A stretch of DNA of 48,031 nt from Chthonomonadales bacterium (GCA_013360745.1 JABWBA010000017.1:1-48031); one strand, 5' to 3'; numbered from the stretch's first letter, positions 25,894 to 36,460 are shown. The notes: generated from the sequence alone by a model not told the origin. Numbers and translations: made by a program.

Positions 25894-26628
25894 GTGATCG
25901 GAGCGCTTCTCAGGCACGCAATACGTGCTGCCGCGGTTGCAGGTGGCGCTGCGGCCGCGACGGCCGGCGCACGGTATATGGGAAGCCGACGAATCGTCGC
26001 TTCCGAGAAGCTCGGCCGCGCCCTTATGGATACCCAACGGATCGAGGAGGCGCTGCCCTACACCATCGATGAGAGCGAAGCCGCCCTGGCCGCCTGTGCG
26101 GTGTACCTCATCAATGTTGCGTACGAAGCCGCTTCGGGTATCAGCGGCCCACCCACGCTGGATCCTATCGGCCACGAGAGAACCATTTCTTCCGATTCCT
26201 CTGGCACTACCGCGACGATCACCACTACAGCGCACGAGCCGGAGACTAGATGGCAGTTCGATGTCGTGATCCCAGGCCTTGCCAGGATTAGCGGAAGCCG
26301 CAGACTCGAAGCATCACGGTTCTCCGGTTCGCACATAAAGATGAAAACCCCGGATACCGTTACGATTCGGTACGACAACGGCTACTCCGCAAGAATCGAA
26401 TCCGATCTCGAGTTTGCGAGCAATCTCCTCAGGCTCGTAGGCCCCCAGACTCAGTTGATCGGCAATGTGAACCTATCGGATAATCGGGGCAATGTCGGGC
26501 TCCTGCGGATCGACGCTGCAGGAGTCGTAACCGGAACGATCACGCGCGGCCCGAATATCGTTGGGCGGTTCGATGGCAATCTCACCTCCGGCCTGACATT
26601 CAGGTCGAACTCCCCGGTGGCTGCATGA
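25894..26628 (+). CDS. Unknown protein within the purine operon
   Basis: The GTG start at 25894 follows GGAGGGT by six bases. The 244-residue protein has an Ala-rich hydrophobic N-terminus (about 3-30) that could be a membrane anchor or signal. A helical region follows (about 38-80). From about 95 on it is beta-rich with runs such as TATITTTAHEPETRWQFDVV, and the end contains repeats like GNVGLLRIDAAGVVTGTI and IVGRFDGNLTSGLTF. Its stop overlaps the purM ATG (ATGA), so it is translated with purM. I recognise no family, and no purine enzyme has this shape. Confidence 0.85.
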   Translation: MIGALLRHAIRAAAVAGGAAAATAGARYMGSRRIVASEKLGRALMDTQRIEEALPYTIDESEAALAACAVYLINVAYEAASGISGPPTLDPIGHERTISSDSSGTTATITTTAHEPETRWQFDVVIPGLARISGSRRLEASRFSGSHIKMKTPDTVTIRYDNGYSARIESDLEFASNLLRLVGPQTQLIGNVNLSDNRGNVGLLRIDAAGVVTGTITRGPNIVGRFDGNLTSGLTFRSNSPVAA

Positions 26629-27665
26629 CACCGGACCAATCAACCTACAGGGAGTCCGGCGTCGACATCGATGCCATGAATCGCGGGCTCCGGGGCATCC
26701 GCGATCACGTGCGATCAACGTATAACGATTGCGTCTTGACCGATGTCGGCAGTTTCGGCGGAATGTTCAAGCTCGATACGTCGGGTATGTCCGAACCGAT
26801 TCTGGTATCGAGCATTGATGGAGTCGGCACCAAAGTTCGCGTCGCCTCGGCCCTCGGCATATACAACACCATCGGCGCTGACCTCGTGGCCCATTGCGTG
26901 AACGACATACTCGTACAGGGCGCTCGACCGCTCTTCTTCCTGGATTACTTTGCCACGGCGCGATTGGCCCCAGAGATCCTTGGTGAAGTGGTGCAGGGTG
27001 TTGCCGATGGCTGCCGCCGCGCGAGCTGTGTTCTCATCGGAGGCGAAACCGCGGAAATGCCCGGCGTATATGAGGAAGGCGAGTACGATCTGGCAGGCTG
27101 TATTGTCGGTGTCGTCGATCGTGCGCAGGCTCTGCCCAGAGGCATCATTGGCGCTGGTGATTCGGTCATCGGCCTGGCTTCGAATGGTCTGCATACCAAC
27201 GGGTATTCGCTCGCGCGGCATGCACTGTTCGATATCGCGGGGCTCATGCCCGCATCGCGTCCAACGGAGCTCGGTGGACGTACCGTAGGCGATGCTTTGC
27301 TTGATACGCACCGATGTTACGCCCCATCTGTCTTGCCGCTCTTAGGAGAATATCGGGTCAAGGCGATCGCCCATATCACCGGCGGCGGGCTCTACGACAA
27401 CATTCCCCGGGTTCTACCTCCAGATTGCGCGGTACGACTTCACCGTGCGAGCTGGACTGTGCCGCCCATCTTCGGACTGATTCAGAAGGCCGGCTCGGTA
27501 AGCGTAACCGAGATGCATCGGGTGTTCAACATGGGGATCGGCCTGGTCCTGATCGCCAGCACCACCGAAGCGCATGGCATCATCGAATCGCTAACGGCCT
27601 CGGGCGAGACCGCGATGTTGATCGGGGAGGTGTGCACAGGGAGCCCGGAGGTCCTCATCCAATAA
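26625..27665 (+). CDS. purM: Phosphoribosylformylglycinamidine cyclo-ligase (AIR synthetase)
   Basis: PurM closes the imidazole ring, turning FGAM into AIR with ATP. It has 346 residues and starts with TYRESGVDIDAMNRGLRGI; further signatures are SSIDGVGTKVRVAS, DLVAHCVNDILVQGARPLFF, LIGGETAEMPGVY, ASNGLHTNGYSLAR, and HITGGGLYDNIPRVL. Its ATG overlaps the stop of the preceding unknown gene. It converges on the solute-binding protein gene with a gap of 20 bases that holds no clear terminator. Confidence 0.97.
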   Translation: MTPDQSTYRESGVDIDAMNRGLRGIRDHVRSTYNDCVLTDVGSFGGMFKLDTSGMSEPILVSSIDGVGTKVRVASALGIYNTIGADLVAHCVNDILVQGARPLFFLDYFATARLAPEILGEVVQGVADGCRRASCVLIGGETAEMPGVYEEGEYDLAGCIVGVVDRAQALPRGIIGAGDSVIGLASNGLHTNGYSLARHALFDIAGLMPASRPTELGGRTVGDALLDTHRCYAPSVLPLLGEYRVKAIAHITGGGLYDNIPRVLPPDCAVRLHRASWTVPPIFGLIQKAGSVSVTEMHRVFNMGIGLVLIASTTEAHGIIESLTASGETAMLIGEVCTGSPEVLIQ

Positions 27666-27685
27666 GGGCGCCGTCGGCCTCACGC

Positions 27686-28999
27686 TCAATCCATCAGGTT
27701 CGGGTTGGCCTGATTTCGCTTGATAATGATGTTGGTGCGGCGCGCGATGTTGTCGGCTGCTTGCTCGGGTGTGATCTCACCCTGCCAAATCCGGTCGCAC
27801 TCCTCATCCCGGATGGTGTCTGCATCGAGTTGCTGGATCCATGGCGATTGCTGCCGCAATCGCGAACGTTGAATCTCCGATAGGTAGAGGTGGTTCCGTC
27901 GTTCCCTCGGATAACCCGGATTAAAGAGGAAACGCTGTGAGCGGCAATAGGCCTCGATGCTCGGCATTCCATCACCATAGTCAGCAACGAGCATCTCATC
28001 CTCCGCGCTGACGAGATGCTGTAGGAAGTCGACGCTCAAGGCTTTGCGCCGGGCAGTGCGCGGTACAGCGTAGATCTTGCTTTCCAGCATGCCTACACGA
28101 TACTCAGCTCGAGGAACAGGAGCAATATCCCAATCCAGATGCCGGTTCTTGCGCCATTCGATCGATAACCAGCGTCCGGTGATGATCATCGCGGCTTTTT
28201 CGGCTTTGAACAGGTTCTGCGATCCACCCCAACCTCCGAGCGGGGCCAGGCTCTGCTCTTCCGTGGCGCTTGGCGCAGCATGGTGTGTGCGTCGAAGCGC
28301 CGCCCACCATGCAAACGCCTTCTTGGCTGCCGCCGAATCACAGGTGCAGCGAGCGCCATCGGGGCTATACCATGAGCCGCCAGCTTGCCAGATGAACATT
28401 TCGAGCAGATGGGATGGCGGCAGAACCGTACCGAACTGTATGCGCCGGCCAGCACTATCGGTCTCAGTCAGCTGCCTTGCGGCTCTGGTGAAGTCCTGCC
28501 AAGTCCATTGCTCCGTAGGCTCAGAGACGCCGCCCTTATGGAACAGGCGTCGATTATAGAACAGCATGTACGGGCCGCAGTTATCCGGTAGGCCAAGGAC
28601 CCGCCCCCGTACGCGATCGCCATGCTCATAGATAAACCCATCCAGTTGTGGCCAGAACCCATCCATGGAAATGCCCCTGCGGCGCACCCACGGGCGAAGA
28701 TCCTCAAGGACGTTCTTACGGGCAAATAGCGCTGCGCTTTGCGGGGAATAGACTGCAAATACATCCGGAGGCACACCACCCGCGAGCTGCGTCAGCACGC
28801 GTTGGGGGCCGGCATCGGGATCGTTGATGACCCGTACATCCGGCCGTTTGGCGTTATACAGGCGTATCTGTTCCGCGCGGATGGGATTGGGATCGACAAC
28901 CCAGCGGATCGCCTCTTCCTGTACATCCGGCTTACCGCAGCCAGAGACGGTGACGAGGGTGACGAGGCCAACGACGACCAGGGTACCCGGGCTACTCAT
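27686..28999 (-). CDS. ABC transporter sugar-type solute-binding lipoprotein
   Basis: The protein (437 residues) starts with a lipoprotein signal whose lipobox V-S-G-Cys21 would be lipidated. The mature part resembles family 1 extracellular binding proteins: ARPDVRV-type N-terminal strand, GGVPPDVFAVYSPQ, LPDNCGPYMLFYNRRLF, and MIITGRWLSIEW. These bind sugars or oligosaccharides for ABC importers. No permease or ATPase gene is near, so it is an orphan here. A -10-like TAGAAT (minus strand, 29011-29006) ends six bases before the ATG, suggesting leaderless mRNA as for aroF; an AGGGG sits too close to serve well as ribosome site. Confidence 0.88.
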   Translation of the reverse strand: MSSPGTLVVVGLVTLVTVSGCGKPDVQEEAIRWVVDPNPIRAEQIRLYNAKRPDVRVINDPDAGPQRVLTQLAGGVPPDVFAVYSPQSAALFARKNVLEDLRPWVRRRGISMDGFWPQLDGFIYEHGDRVRGRVLGLPDNCGPYMLFYNRRLFHKGGVSEPTEQWTWQDFTRAARQLTETDSAGRRIQFGTVLPPSHLLEMFIWQAGGSWYSPDGARCTCDSAAAKKAFAWWAALRRTHHAAPSATEEQSLAPLGGWGGSQNLFKAEKAAMIITGRWLSIEWRKNRHLDWDIAPVPRAEYRVGMLESKIYAVPRTARRKALSVDFLQHLVSAEDEMLVADYGDGMPSIEAYCRSQRFLFNPGYPRERRNHLYLSEIQRSRLRQQSPWIQQLDADTIRDEECDRIWQGEITPEQAADNIARRTNIIIKRNQANPNLMD

Positions 29000-29042
29000 A
29001 CCCCTATTCTAGCGCAGCGATATTGCAGCGATCACTAAGACC

Positions 29043-29074
29043 ACGTGGGCTCGGACGAATGGCCGAGCCCACGT
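29043..29074 (-). terminator. Hairpin after groEL
   Basis: ACGTGGGCTCGG (29043-29054) and CCGAGCCCACGT (29063-29074) form a perfect 12-bp GC-rich stem with an eight-base loop, 31 bases past the groEL stop. The following minus-strand bases (GGTCTTAG) contain only a poor U-run, so termination efficiency is uncertain. Confidence 0.6.
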
Positions 29075-29104
29075 TCACCTGGTCGGTATTCTACGATCGT
29101 GCGA

Positions 29105-30745
<1,641 letters not shown>

Positions 30746-31036
30746 CTACTTCTCTAGAACCGCGAGCACATCATCCTGCCGCAGGATAACATACTCCTGA
30801 CCGCCGATCGTTACCTCAGTGCCGCCGTACTTGGCATAATAGATCCGGTCTCCGACCTGAACGTCGATCGGTTCGACCTTTCCATTGTCCAACCGCTTAC
30901 CCGGACCGACAGCGATCACCTCACCCTGCTGCGGCTTCTCTTTCGCCGTATCCGGCAACAGGATCCCGCCAGCGGTTGTCTCCTCTGCTTCAGTCGCCTT
31001 TACAACCAGACGATCTCCCAGGGGTTTCAGAGCCAT
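30746..31036 (-). CDS. groES: 10 kDa co-chaperonin GroES
   Basis: GroES caps GroEL. I place the start at ATG 31036, preceded by GGGAGG at proper spacing; an in-frame extension upstream is non-coding. The 96 residues begin [19 protein letters not shown] and contain the mobile loop [17 protein letters not shown], followed by [14 protein letters not shown]. The promoter and HrcA operator lie about 70-135 bases upstream. Confidence 0.98.
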   Translation of the reverse strand: MALKPLGDRLVVKATEAEETTAGGILLPDTAKEKPQQGEVIAVGPGKRLDNGKVEPIDVQVGDRIYYAKYGGTEVTIGGQEYVILRQDDVLAVLEK

Positions 31037-31106
31037 CTTCAAGCCTCCCTTTGAGCTATGCGCCCTCGACAGGCCTGCATCGCCTGCCAAGCGCTAATCC
31101 GATGAG

Positions 31107-31133
31107 TTGGCACTCTCATCGTCAGACTGCTAA
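31107..31133 (-). promoter_or_regulatory. CIRCE operator (HrcA binding site) of groES-groEL
   Basis: TTGGCACTC-N9-GACTGCTAA (plus strand) differs from the CIRCE consensus TTAGCACTC-N9-GAGTGCTAA at one base in each arm. It lies just downstream of the groES promoter, the classical place for repression by HrcA, released by heat. Confidence 0.88.
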
Positions 31134-31142
31134 CAGACCACG

Positions 31143-31172
31143 AGTATACACGCTGGCGGTCGGTAAATGCAA
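31143..31172 (-). promoter_or_regulatory. groES-groEL promoter
   Basis: On the minus strand TTGCAT (31172-31167) and TATACT (31148-31143) are separated by 18 bases. The start point would fall at or next to the CIRCE element, so HrcA binding would block initiation. Confidence 0.7.
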
Positions 31173-31242
31173 GACCATGAACGACCAGATGCCGGATGGC
31201 CATGGATCCGCGACTACGCGCAATCAACTCGCGTTCTGGGTG

Positions 31243-31251
31243 TGCTACACT
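31243..31251 (+). promoter_or_regulatory. Possible extended -10 promoter of glmL
   Basis: TGCTACACT has the TGn extension and a -10 hexamer TACACT. No good -35 is present. It lies about 45 bases before the glmL ATG. Confidence 0.4.
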
Positions 31252-31293
31252 AGTCCTGTTTCAGCCATCATCCGCGGAGGCGCTCGCTCGACT

Positions 31294-33105
31294 ATGCCTG
31301 ATGTGCGGTCCATTCTGGCCACTGACTGCGGAAGCACCACAACCAAAGCCATTCTCATCGAACTCCAGGGGGACCAATACCGGCTGGTAGTGCGGGGCGA
31401 AGCCCCTACCACGGTTGAAGCGCCCTTTGATGATGTCACTGTCGGCGTATTGAACGCTGTCCGAGAAGTCGAAGAGCTTTCGGGGAAGAGGTTCATCAGC
31501 GAGGACGGCCGCGTCGTCGCGCATACCGGAGGCGCGGACCTCTATCTATCGACGTCCAGCGCGGGTGGCGGCCTGCAGATGACGGTCGCCGGTGTCGTCA
31601 AAGCCATGAGCGCTGAGAGCGCACAGCGCGCAGCGCTCGGAGCCGGTGCGATCATCATGGACGTCATCGCCGTCGACGACGGACGCAAGGACTTCCAGAA
31701 AGTCGAACGAATACGTCAGTTACGACCCGACATGCTGCTGATGTCGGGAGGCACCGACGGCGGCACGATCAACCACCTTGTCGAACTCGCGGAGATGCTC
31801 GTCGCGGCCGACCCGAAACCGCGATTGGGCATCGGCCTCGCGATCCCGGTGATCTACGCAGGAAACAAGGATGCGTTTGAGGCAGTAGAGGCGCTGCTCA
31901 AGGAGCGGGTATCCCTCAGGAAGGTGGACAATCTTCGCCCCACTCTGGAGCGTGAGAACCTCCTGCCGGCAAGAGAAGCGATCCACGATCTATTCCTCGA
32001 ACATGTCATGCAGCAAGCTCCGGGCTACAGTAAACTGTCGACGTGGGTTAGCGCCGGCATCATGTCGACTCCCAATGCGGTTGGCAAGATCATGCAGACG
32101 ATTGCCGCCCAGAGGGATATCACCGTGCTCGGTGTCGACATCGGCGGCGCGACCACCGATGTCTTCTCCGTATTCAAGAACGAGTCGGGCGATAGCGTCT
32201 ACAACCGCACAGTATCGGCCAACCTTGGCATGAGTTACTCCATCTGTAACGTCCTCACCGAGGCTGGCATCGACAACATCAAGCGCTGGCTTCCCTTTGA
32301 GATATCGGATGAGGAGTTACGGAATCAGCTCCGAAATAAAATGGTCCGACCCACTACGATCCCTCAGCAACTCAGTGATCTGTTGATCGAACAGGCGGTG
32401 GCTCGCGAAGCGCTTCGCTTAGCGTTCGACCATCATAAATCGCTGGCTAGAGGCCTTACCGGTATTCAGCAGCAACGAACCATCGGCGATGCGATGACCC
32501 AGGAAGCCAGCGGGAAGACCCTTGTCGATATGATGGCTCTGGATATGATCGTCGGGAGCGGCGGTGTTCTATCCCATTCACCACGACGGGGCCAGGCTGC
32601 TCTAATGATGATGGACGCCTATCAACCGGAAGGCGCCACCTTGCTGACCGTCGATTCGATCTTCATGATGCCCCAGCTCGGCATCCTATCGACCGTCCAT
32701 CCTGAGGCTGCAACACAGGTGTTTGAGCGGGACTGCCTTGTCTACCTCGGGACATGCGTCGCTCCTGTGGGTTCGGCCAAGCAGGGCGAACCGTGCATAA
32801 CGGTTACGATAGGCGACCGCTCCGAGACGGTGGCGTTTGGCACGATCAAAGTTGTGCCGCTCGGTTATGTCAAGGACGGCTCGAGTAACGAACCCGAACG
32901 CGTCGAAGCGGCCCTTCAGCCCGCTCGCGGCTTCGATGTTGGCGCGGGTCGTGGTCGGTCGCGAACGATTACCGCCACCGGCGGCGAAGTGGGTCTGATC
33001 ATTGATGCACGCGGCAGGCCCCTTACACTGCCGACTGAGGATGTATCGCGAAGGGCGAAGATCCGATCGTGGCTTGATGCCATGGGCCTTCCCACAACGG
33101 ATTAA
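31294..33105 (+). CDS. glmL: GlmL/MutL-family ASKHA ATPase (glutamate mutase L-like)
   Basis: Members have the actin/Hsp70/hexokinase nucleotide fold and were named for genes beside adenosylcobalamin-dependent glutamate mutase, where they are thought to act as reactivators. The 603-residue protein (ATG 31294; upstream in-frame codons overlap the groES region) has the phosphate-1 loop ATDCGSTTTKAILIEL near its start. Further motifs are VAHTGGADLYLSTSSAGGG, MSGGTDGGTINHLVEL and the second phosphate loop VLGVDIGGATTDVFSVF. No mutase subunit (GlmS/GlmE, OraS/OraE) or B12 domain is found in the window, so its client is unknown. Downstream genes on the same strand may form an operon with it. Confidence 0.92.
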   Translation: MPDVRSILATDCGSTTTKAILIELQGDQYRLVVRGEAPTTVEAPFDDVTVGVLNAVREVEELSGKRFISEDGRVVAHTGGADLYLSTSSAGGGLQMTVAGVVKAMSAESAQRAALGAGAIIMDVIAVDDGRKDFQKVERIRQLRPDMLLMSGGTDGGTINHLVELAEMLVAADPKPRLGIGLAIPVIYAGNKDAFEAVEALLKERVSLRKVDNLRPTLERENLLPAREAIHDLFLEHVMQQAPGYSKLSTWVSAGIMSTPNAVGKIMQTIAAQRDITVLGVDIGGATTDVFSVFKNESGDSVYNRTVSANLGMSYSICNVLTEAGIDNIKRWLPFEISDEELRNQLRNKMVRPTTIPQQLSDLLIEQAVAREALRLAFDHHKSLARGLTGIQQQRTIGDAMTQEASGKTLVDMMALDMIVGSGGVLSHSPRRGQAALMMMDAYQPEGATLLTVDSIFMMPQLGILSTVHPEAATQVFERDCLVYLGTCVAPVGSAKQGEPCITVTIGDRSETVAFGTIKVVPLGYVKDGSSNEPERVEAALQPARGFDVGAGRGRSRTITATGGEVGLIIDARGRPLTLPTEDVSRRAKIRSWLDAMGLPTTD

Positions 33106-33121
33106 CACTTAGACCAACGTT

Positions 33122-33151
33122 CCGGCAGCGTCACGCGATGTCGCCTGCCGG
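33122..33151 (+). repeat. Imperfect hairpin between glmL and the esterase gene
   Basis: CCGGCAG (33122-33128) pairs with CTGCCGG (33145-33151). It could be a weak terminator or attenuator after glmL; no T-run follows, and the next ribosome site starts six bases on. Confidence 0.35.
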
Positions 33152-33170
33152 GCGTAAGGAGATAGGGATA

Positions 33171-34640
33171 ATGAGAACGCTTCGGATGCTGGTCGTAATG
33201 CTTGCCCTTGCCGCGGGAATCGTGTCCGCGGGACAAGCCCGAGCGGAACTTAAGCTCCCGAGTATCTTTGGCGACCATATGGTCCTGCAGCGTAATCGCC
33301 GTGTGCCGATCTGGGGGCATGCCGATGCGAACCAGGCGATCACCGTAAGTGTGGGGTCCCGGAGGGTGACCGTTCGATCCGATAGTGAAGGCCGCTGGAT
33401 GGCGAGGATTGGGCCGTTCCCCGCCGGCGGACCGCACGAGATCACCGTCCAGGCGGATCAGGATGTGGTGGCGCTTCGAGACGTTATGTTCGGTGAAGTG
33501 TGGATCGCTTCGGGCCAGAGCAATATGGAGTGGCCTCTAGCGTCATCCCGAAACGCTGCGTCCGAAGTCCAGAGTGCAACCAATAACCAGCTGCGTCTCT
33601 TCATCGTCGGGAAGTCGCCGATTGCGCATCCGGTCGATGATTGTACGGGCAAATGGTCCGTGTGCTCACCCGACTCCGCTGCGGGCTTCTCCGCTGTGGC
33701 CTACTTTTTCGGTCGAGCGTTGTATCGTCGCTTGCAGGTTCCCATCGGTTTGATCGAAACCGCATGGGGCGGAACTCCGGCGGAATCCTGGACCCCCCGT
33801 AAGTGGTTGGAAGGTGATCCGGACCTGACGCCGATGCTCTCCCGTATCCCACCACCCGGCCAGACGACCAAGCCAAATGATCCATCCAAACCAGCCTGGG
33901 ATTCCTGGACGCCGACGAGCCTTTACAACGGTATGATCGCCCCGCTGGTCCCCTATGCGGCTGCGGGCTTTATCTGGTATCAGGGCGAATCGAACGCTGA
34001 TCGAGCCTATCAATACCGCAAGCTCTTTCCTGCGATGATCCGCTCCTGGAGGGAGGCCTGGAAGGATCCGGATATGGCGTTCCTATGGGTTCAACTAGCG
34101 AACTTCATGAAGCGCGCACAGGAACCGGGCGATAGTGCGTGGGCTGAGCTCCGAGAAGCCCAGACGATGACGCTTTCGTTGGCCAGAACTGGCCAGGCGG
34201 TGATTATCGATATTGGAGAAGCAGACGATATCCATCCACGCAATAAACAGGACGTCGGTATGCGGCTCGCTCTGCAAGCTCAGGCGATCGTCTATGGCGA
34301 TAAGGATATCCTCGCCTCGAGTCCGATGTTCGATAGGATGTCGGCAAATGGTAATAAGGTCACGGTAACCTTCACCCACACTGGGCGCGGCCTGACGACG
34401 CAAGATGGACTGCCTGCGGCGGGCTTCGCCATCGCCGGTCGCGACCGGATCTTCCATTGGGCCGATGCTCGGGTACAGGGCAACGCTGTCGTCTTGACCA
34501 GCCCGAAGGTAGATGCGCCGATCGCAGTCCGTTACGGCTGGGCTGATAACCCGCATGTCAATCTCGTCAACTCGGCAGGACTGCCCGCGTGCCCGTTCCG
34601 AACGGATATCTGGCAGGGCGTCACGATCAACAATCGGTAA
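33171..34640 (+). CDS. Secreted sialate O-acetylesterase-type SGNH hydrolase
   Basis: These enzymes remove O-acetyl groups from sialic acid or plant polysaccharides. The start ATG 33171 follows AAGGAG. A signal peptide is clear (about 1-25, ending GQARA before E26). After a beta-domain (SIFGDHMVLQRNRRVPIWG), the SGNH block I is WIASGQSNMEW with nucleophile Ser117. The GGTPAESW and WYQGESNA motifs follow, and the catalytic Asp352/His355 lie in EADDIHPRNK. The protein has 489 residues, full family length. Its stop overlaps the next ATG (TAATG). Actual substrate is unknown; a polysaccharide-degrading role is inferred. Confidence 0.93.
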   Translation: MRTLRMLVVMLALAAGIVSAGQARAELKLPSIFGDHMVLQRNRRVPIWGHADANQAITVSVGSRRVTVRSDSEGRWMARIGPFPAGGPHEITVQADQDVVALRDVMFGEVWIASGQSNMEWPLASSRNAASEVQSATNNQLRLFIVGKSPIAHPVDDCTGKWSVCSPDSAAGFSAVAYFFGRALYRRLQVPIGLIETAWGGTPAESWTPRKWLEGDPDLTPMLSRIPPPGQTTKPNDPSKPAWDSWTPTSLYNGMIAPLVPYAAAGFIWYQGESNADRAYQYRKLFPAMIRSWREAWKDPDMAFLWVQLANFMKRAQEPGDSAWAELREAQTMTLSLARTGQAVIIDIGEADDIHPRNKQDVGMRLALQAQAIVYGDKDILASSPMFDRMSANGNKVTVTFTHTGRGLTTQDGLPAAGFAIAGRDRIFHWADARVQGNAVVLTSPKVDAPIAVRYGWADNPHVNLVNSAGLPACPFRTDIWQGVTINNR

Positions 34641-35311
34641 TGGGGATGCCGGAAGGTGGCGAACCGGATCCGTCCCAGCCATCCGTCTCACGACGAGCAA
34701 CCCTGCGCCTCGGTGCGCGGGAACGAGTTCGACTCCAGGCTGCAGTCATAGGCGGAATTATCCTGCTTCTGGCCGCCGCACTGCGTCCGATCCTCGCGAA
34801 TCTCGTCGAGACGCGGGACTTTCAAACGTGCCAGACAAACGTCCGCAAGATCGCACAGGCTTTGACGATCTATAGCCAGGAATGGGATGACGCTTATCCG
34901 AGTTCGCGTTCGTGGCTCGATGCAGTGCGCGGGCGAATGTCCGCGACGACGGGCACCGGCTTCAATGCGGATCACTACCTCCGGTGTCCCAAGGACTCCA
35001 GCAAAGGGGCTTCCAGTTACGCCTATAATGCGCTCATGGAAGGCCTTAGCATCACCGTACGACAGCAGGATCCCGCAAAGATCGAACGACGGCGCAGGCT
35101 TCGCCGGCTCGATCATGCTGTCCTTGTCATTGAAAAGCACGGTTCCTCGGCCAACGCCGCAGTCTCCATGGCAGAATGGGACGACGTTCGACGGCTTCTG
35201 GATGTGCCGCATCACGTGCCAGAGCCGACCGGTTCGTTGATTCTCGGCAGCGGCCGCGCATGGTTTGAGAGCTCCGATACTCTCGCAAACTATAGTGGAA
35301 GGAGGTTCTAG
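34640..35311 (+). CDS. Pseudopilin-like / DUF1559-like single-pass membrane protein
   Basis: The ATG at 34640 overlaps the esterase stop. The 223-residue protein has a short cytoplasmic part and one hydrophobic helix (about 35-57, AAVIGGIILLLAAALRPILA). Then follows the stretch CQTNVRKIAQALTIYSQEWD and YPSS, like the conserved start of pseudopilin-like proteins common in Armatimonadota and Planctomycetes (N-terminal helix, then a C..N..QI..A...Y pattern). A Cys-containing YLRCPKD segment follows. The usual prepilin cleavage motif (GFTLIE) is missing, so classical processing is doubtful. Function unknown. Confidence 0.8.
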   Translation: MGMPEGGEPDPSQPSVSRRATLRLGARERVRLQAAVIGGIILLLAAALRPILANLVETRDFQTCQTNVRKIAQALTIYSQEWDDAYPSSRSWLDAVRGRMSATTGTGFNADHYLRCPKDSSKGASSYAYNALMEGLSITVRQQDPAKIERRRRLRRLDHAVLVIEKHGSSANAAVSMAEWDDVRRLLDVPHHVPEPTGSLILGSGRAWFESSDTLANYSGRRF

Positions 35312-35314
35312 ACT

Positions 35315-36460
35315 GTGGGTACAGCCTATACTCCGGGCCTGAAAGTCAGCGCCAGTACCGAGGTCGTGAAAACACGCCGTCTCCCGCTGAAAGGAACGGT
35401 ATTAGTATCCGAAGGAGAACGGGTACATCCGGATACCGTCATCGCACGGACCGAACTTCCCGGCGCGATGCAGACGATCAAGCTGGCCGAACAGCTCGGG
35501 ATCGACGCGGCGGATGTCCCGGCCGCCCTAAAAGTATCGACAGGCGACCGCGTTGAAAAGGGCGCTTTGATCGCGCAGACCAGGGGCCTGTTTGGCTTCT
35601 TCAAGAGCGAGTTCAAGGCTCCGATTACCGGCACGATCGAGATGTTCTCCGAGGCCACTGGCCACCTTGGCATTCGCCTGCCCGCGACCCCAGTTGAGAA
35701 AGACGCCTATATTGACGGTATCGTGAAGGAGGTCATACCCGACGAAGGCGTGGTCGTCCAGTGTCGCGGCGCCCTGGTCCAGGGCATCTTCGGCGTCGGC
35801 GGAGAACGACAGGGTCGGATCGCTATCCTCGCTAAGACCCCGGCCGATGTACTGGATGATAGGGACATCACCGATAACCACTCCGGCGCCATCCTGATCG
35901 GCGGCGCAGGTCTCACGCCTGCGGCGATGCGTAAAGCAGCCGCGTGTGGTGTTGCCGGTCTCGTTGTAGGCGGCATCGTCGACCGCCATCTGATCGACTA
36001 TTTGCGGGAGATCCTGGGCGATCCGAAGTACGACATTGGCGTCGCGATCACGGGTCACGAACCCATCGCCTTCACCATCGTCGTTACCGAAGGGTTTGGC
36101 CAGATTGCGATGGCGAATCGCACCTTCCAGCTGCTCTGCTCCCTCGATGGCCGATCGGCCTCGATCAATGGCGCGACACAGATCCGCGCAGGTGTAATAC
36201 GACCTGAGGTGATAGCGCCTTCGGATCCATCCGATCTGTCGATCGATGGCCCTGTCTCCAGCAGCGAGCTAGACCTCGGTACGCCGATCCGCGTAATCCG
36301 AGAGCCGTACTTCGGAGCGCTCGGCGTCGTCACCGATCTCCCATCGGAGCTTCAAATCGTCGAGTCCGAAACACATGTGCGCGTACTCCACGCCCGGTTG
36401 GATGATGGCCGCTCGGTTACCGTTCCTCGGGCCAACGTGGAGATCATAGAAACGAGATAG
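35315..36460 (+). CDS. Unknown protein with barrel-sandwich (biotinyl/lipoyl-like) and KOW-like parts
   Basis: The GTG start at 35315 follows AGGAGG (35300-35305), four bases after the previous stop. In 381 residues, two stretches (GTVLVSEGERVHPDTVIA and STGDRVEKGALIAQTRG, then FKAPITGTIEMFSEATGHL) look like barrel-sandwich hybrid motifs of biotinyl/lipoyl or RnfC-like domains, without a lipoylation Lys in the usual context. The middle (about 190-260) has alpha/beta character with GAILIGGAGLTPAAMRKAA. The end (GALGVVTDLP, then VRVLHARLDDGRSVTVPR) looks like a KOW/SH3 barrel. No transmembrane helix. It is probably linked to glmL by position; function is unknown. Confidence 0.85.
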   Translation: MGTAYTPGLKVSASTEVVKTRRLPLKGTVLVSEGERVHPDTVIARTELPGAMQTIKLAEQLGIDAADVPAALKVSTGDRVEKGALIAQTRGLFGFFKSEFKAPITGTIEMFSEATGHLGIRLPATPVEKDAYIDGIVKEVIPDEGVVVQCRGALVQGIFGVGGERQGRIAILAKTPADVLDDRDITDNHSGAILIGGAGLTPAAMRKAAACGVAGLVVGGIVDRHLIDYLREILGDPKYDIGVAITGHEPIAFTIVVTEGFGQIAMANRTFQLLCSLDGRSASINGATQIRAGVIRPEVIAPSDPSDLSIDGPVSSSELDLGTPIRVIREPYFGALGVVTDLPSELQIVESETHVRVLHARLDDGRSVTVPRANVEIIETR

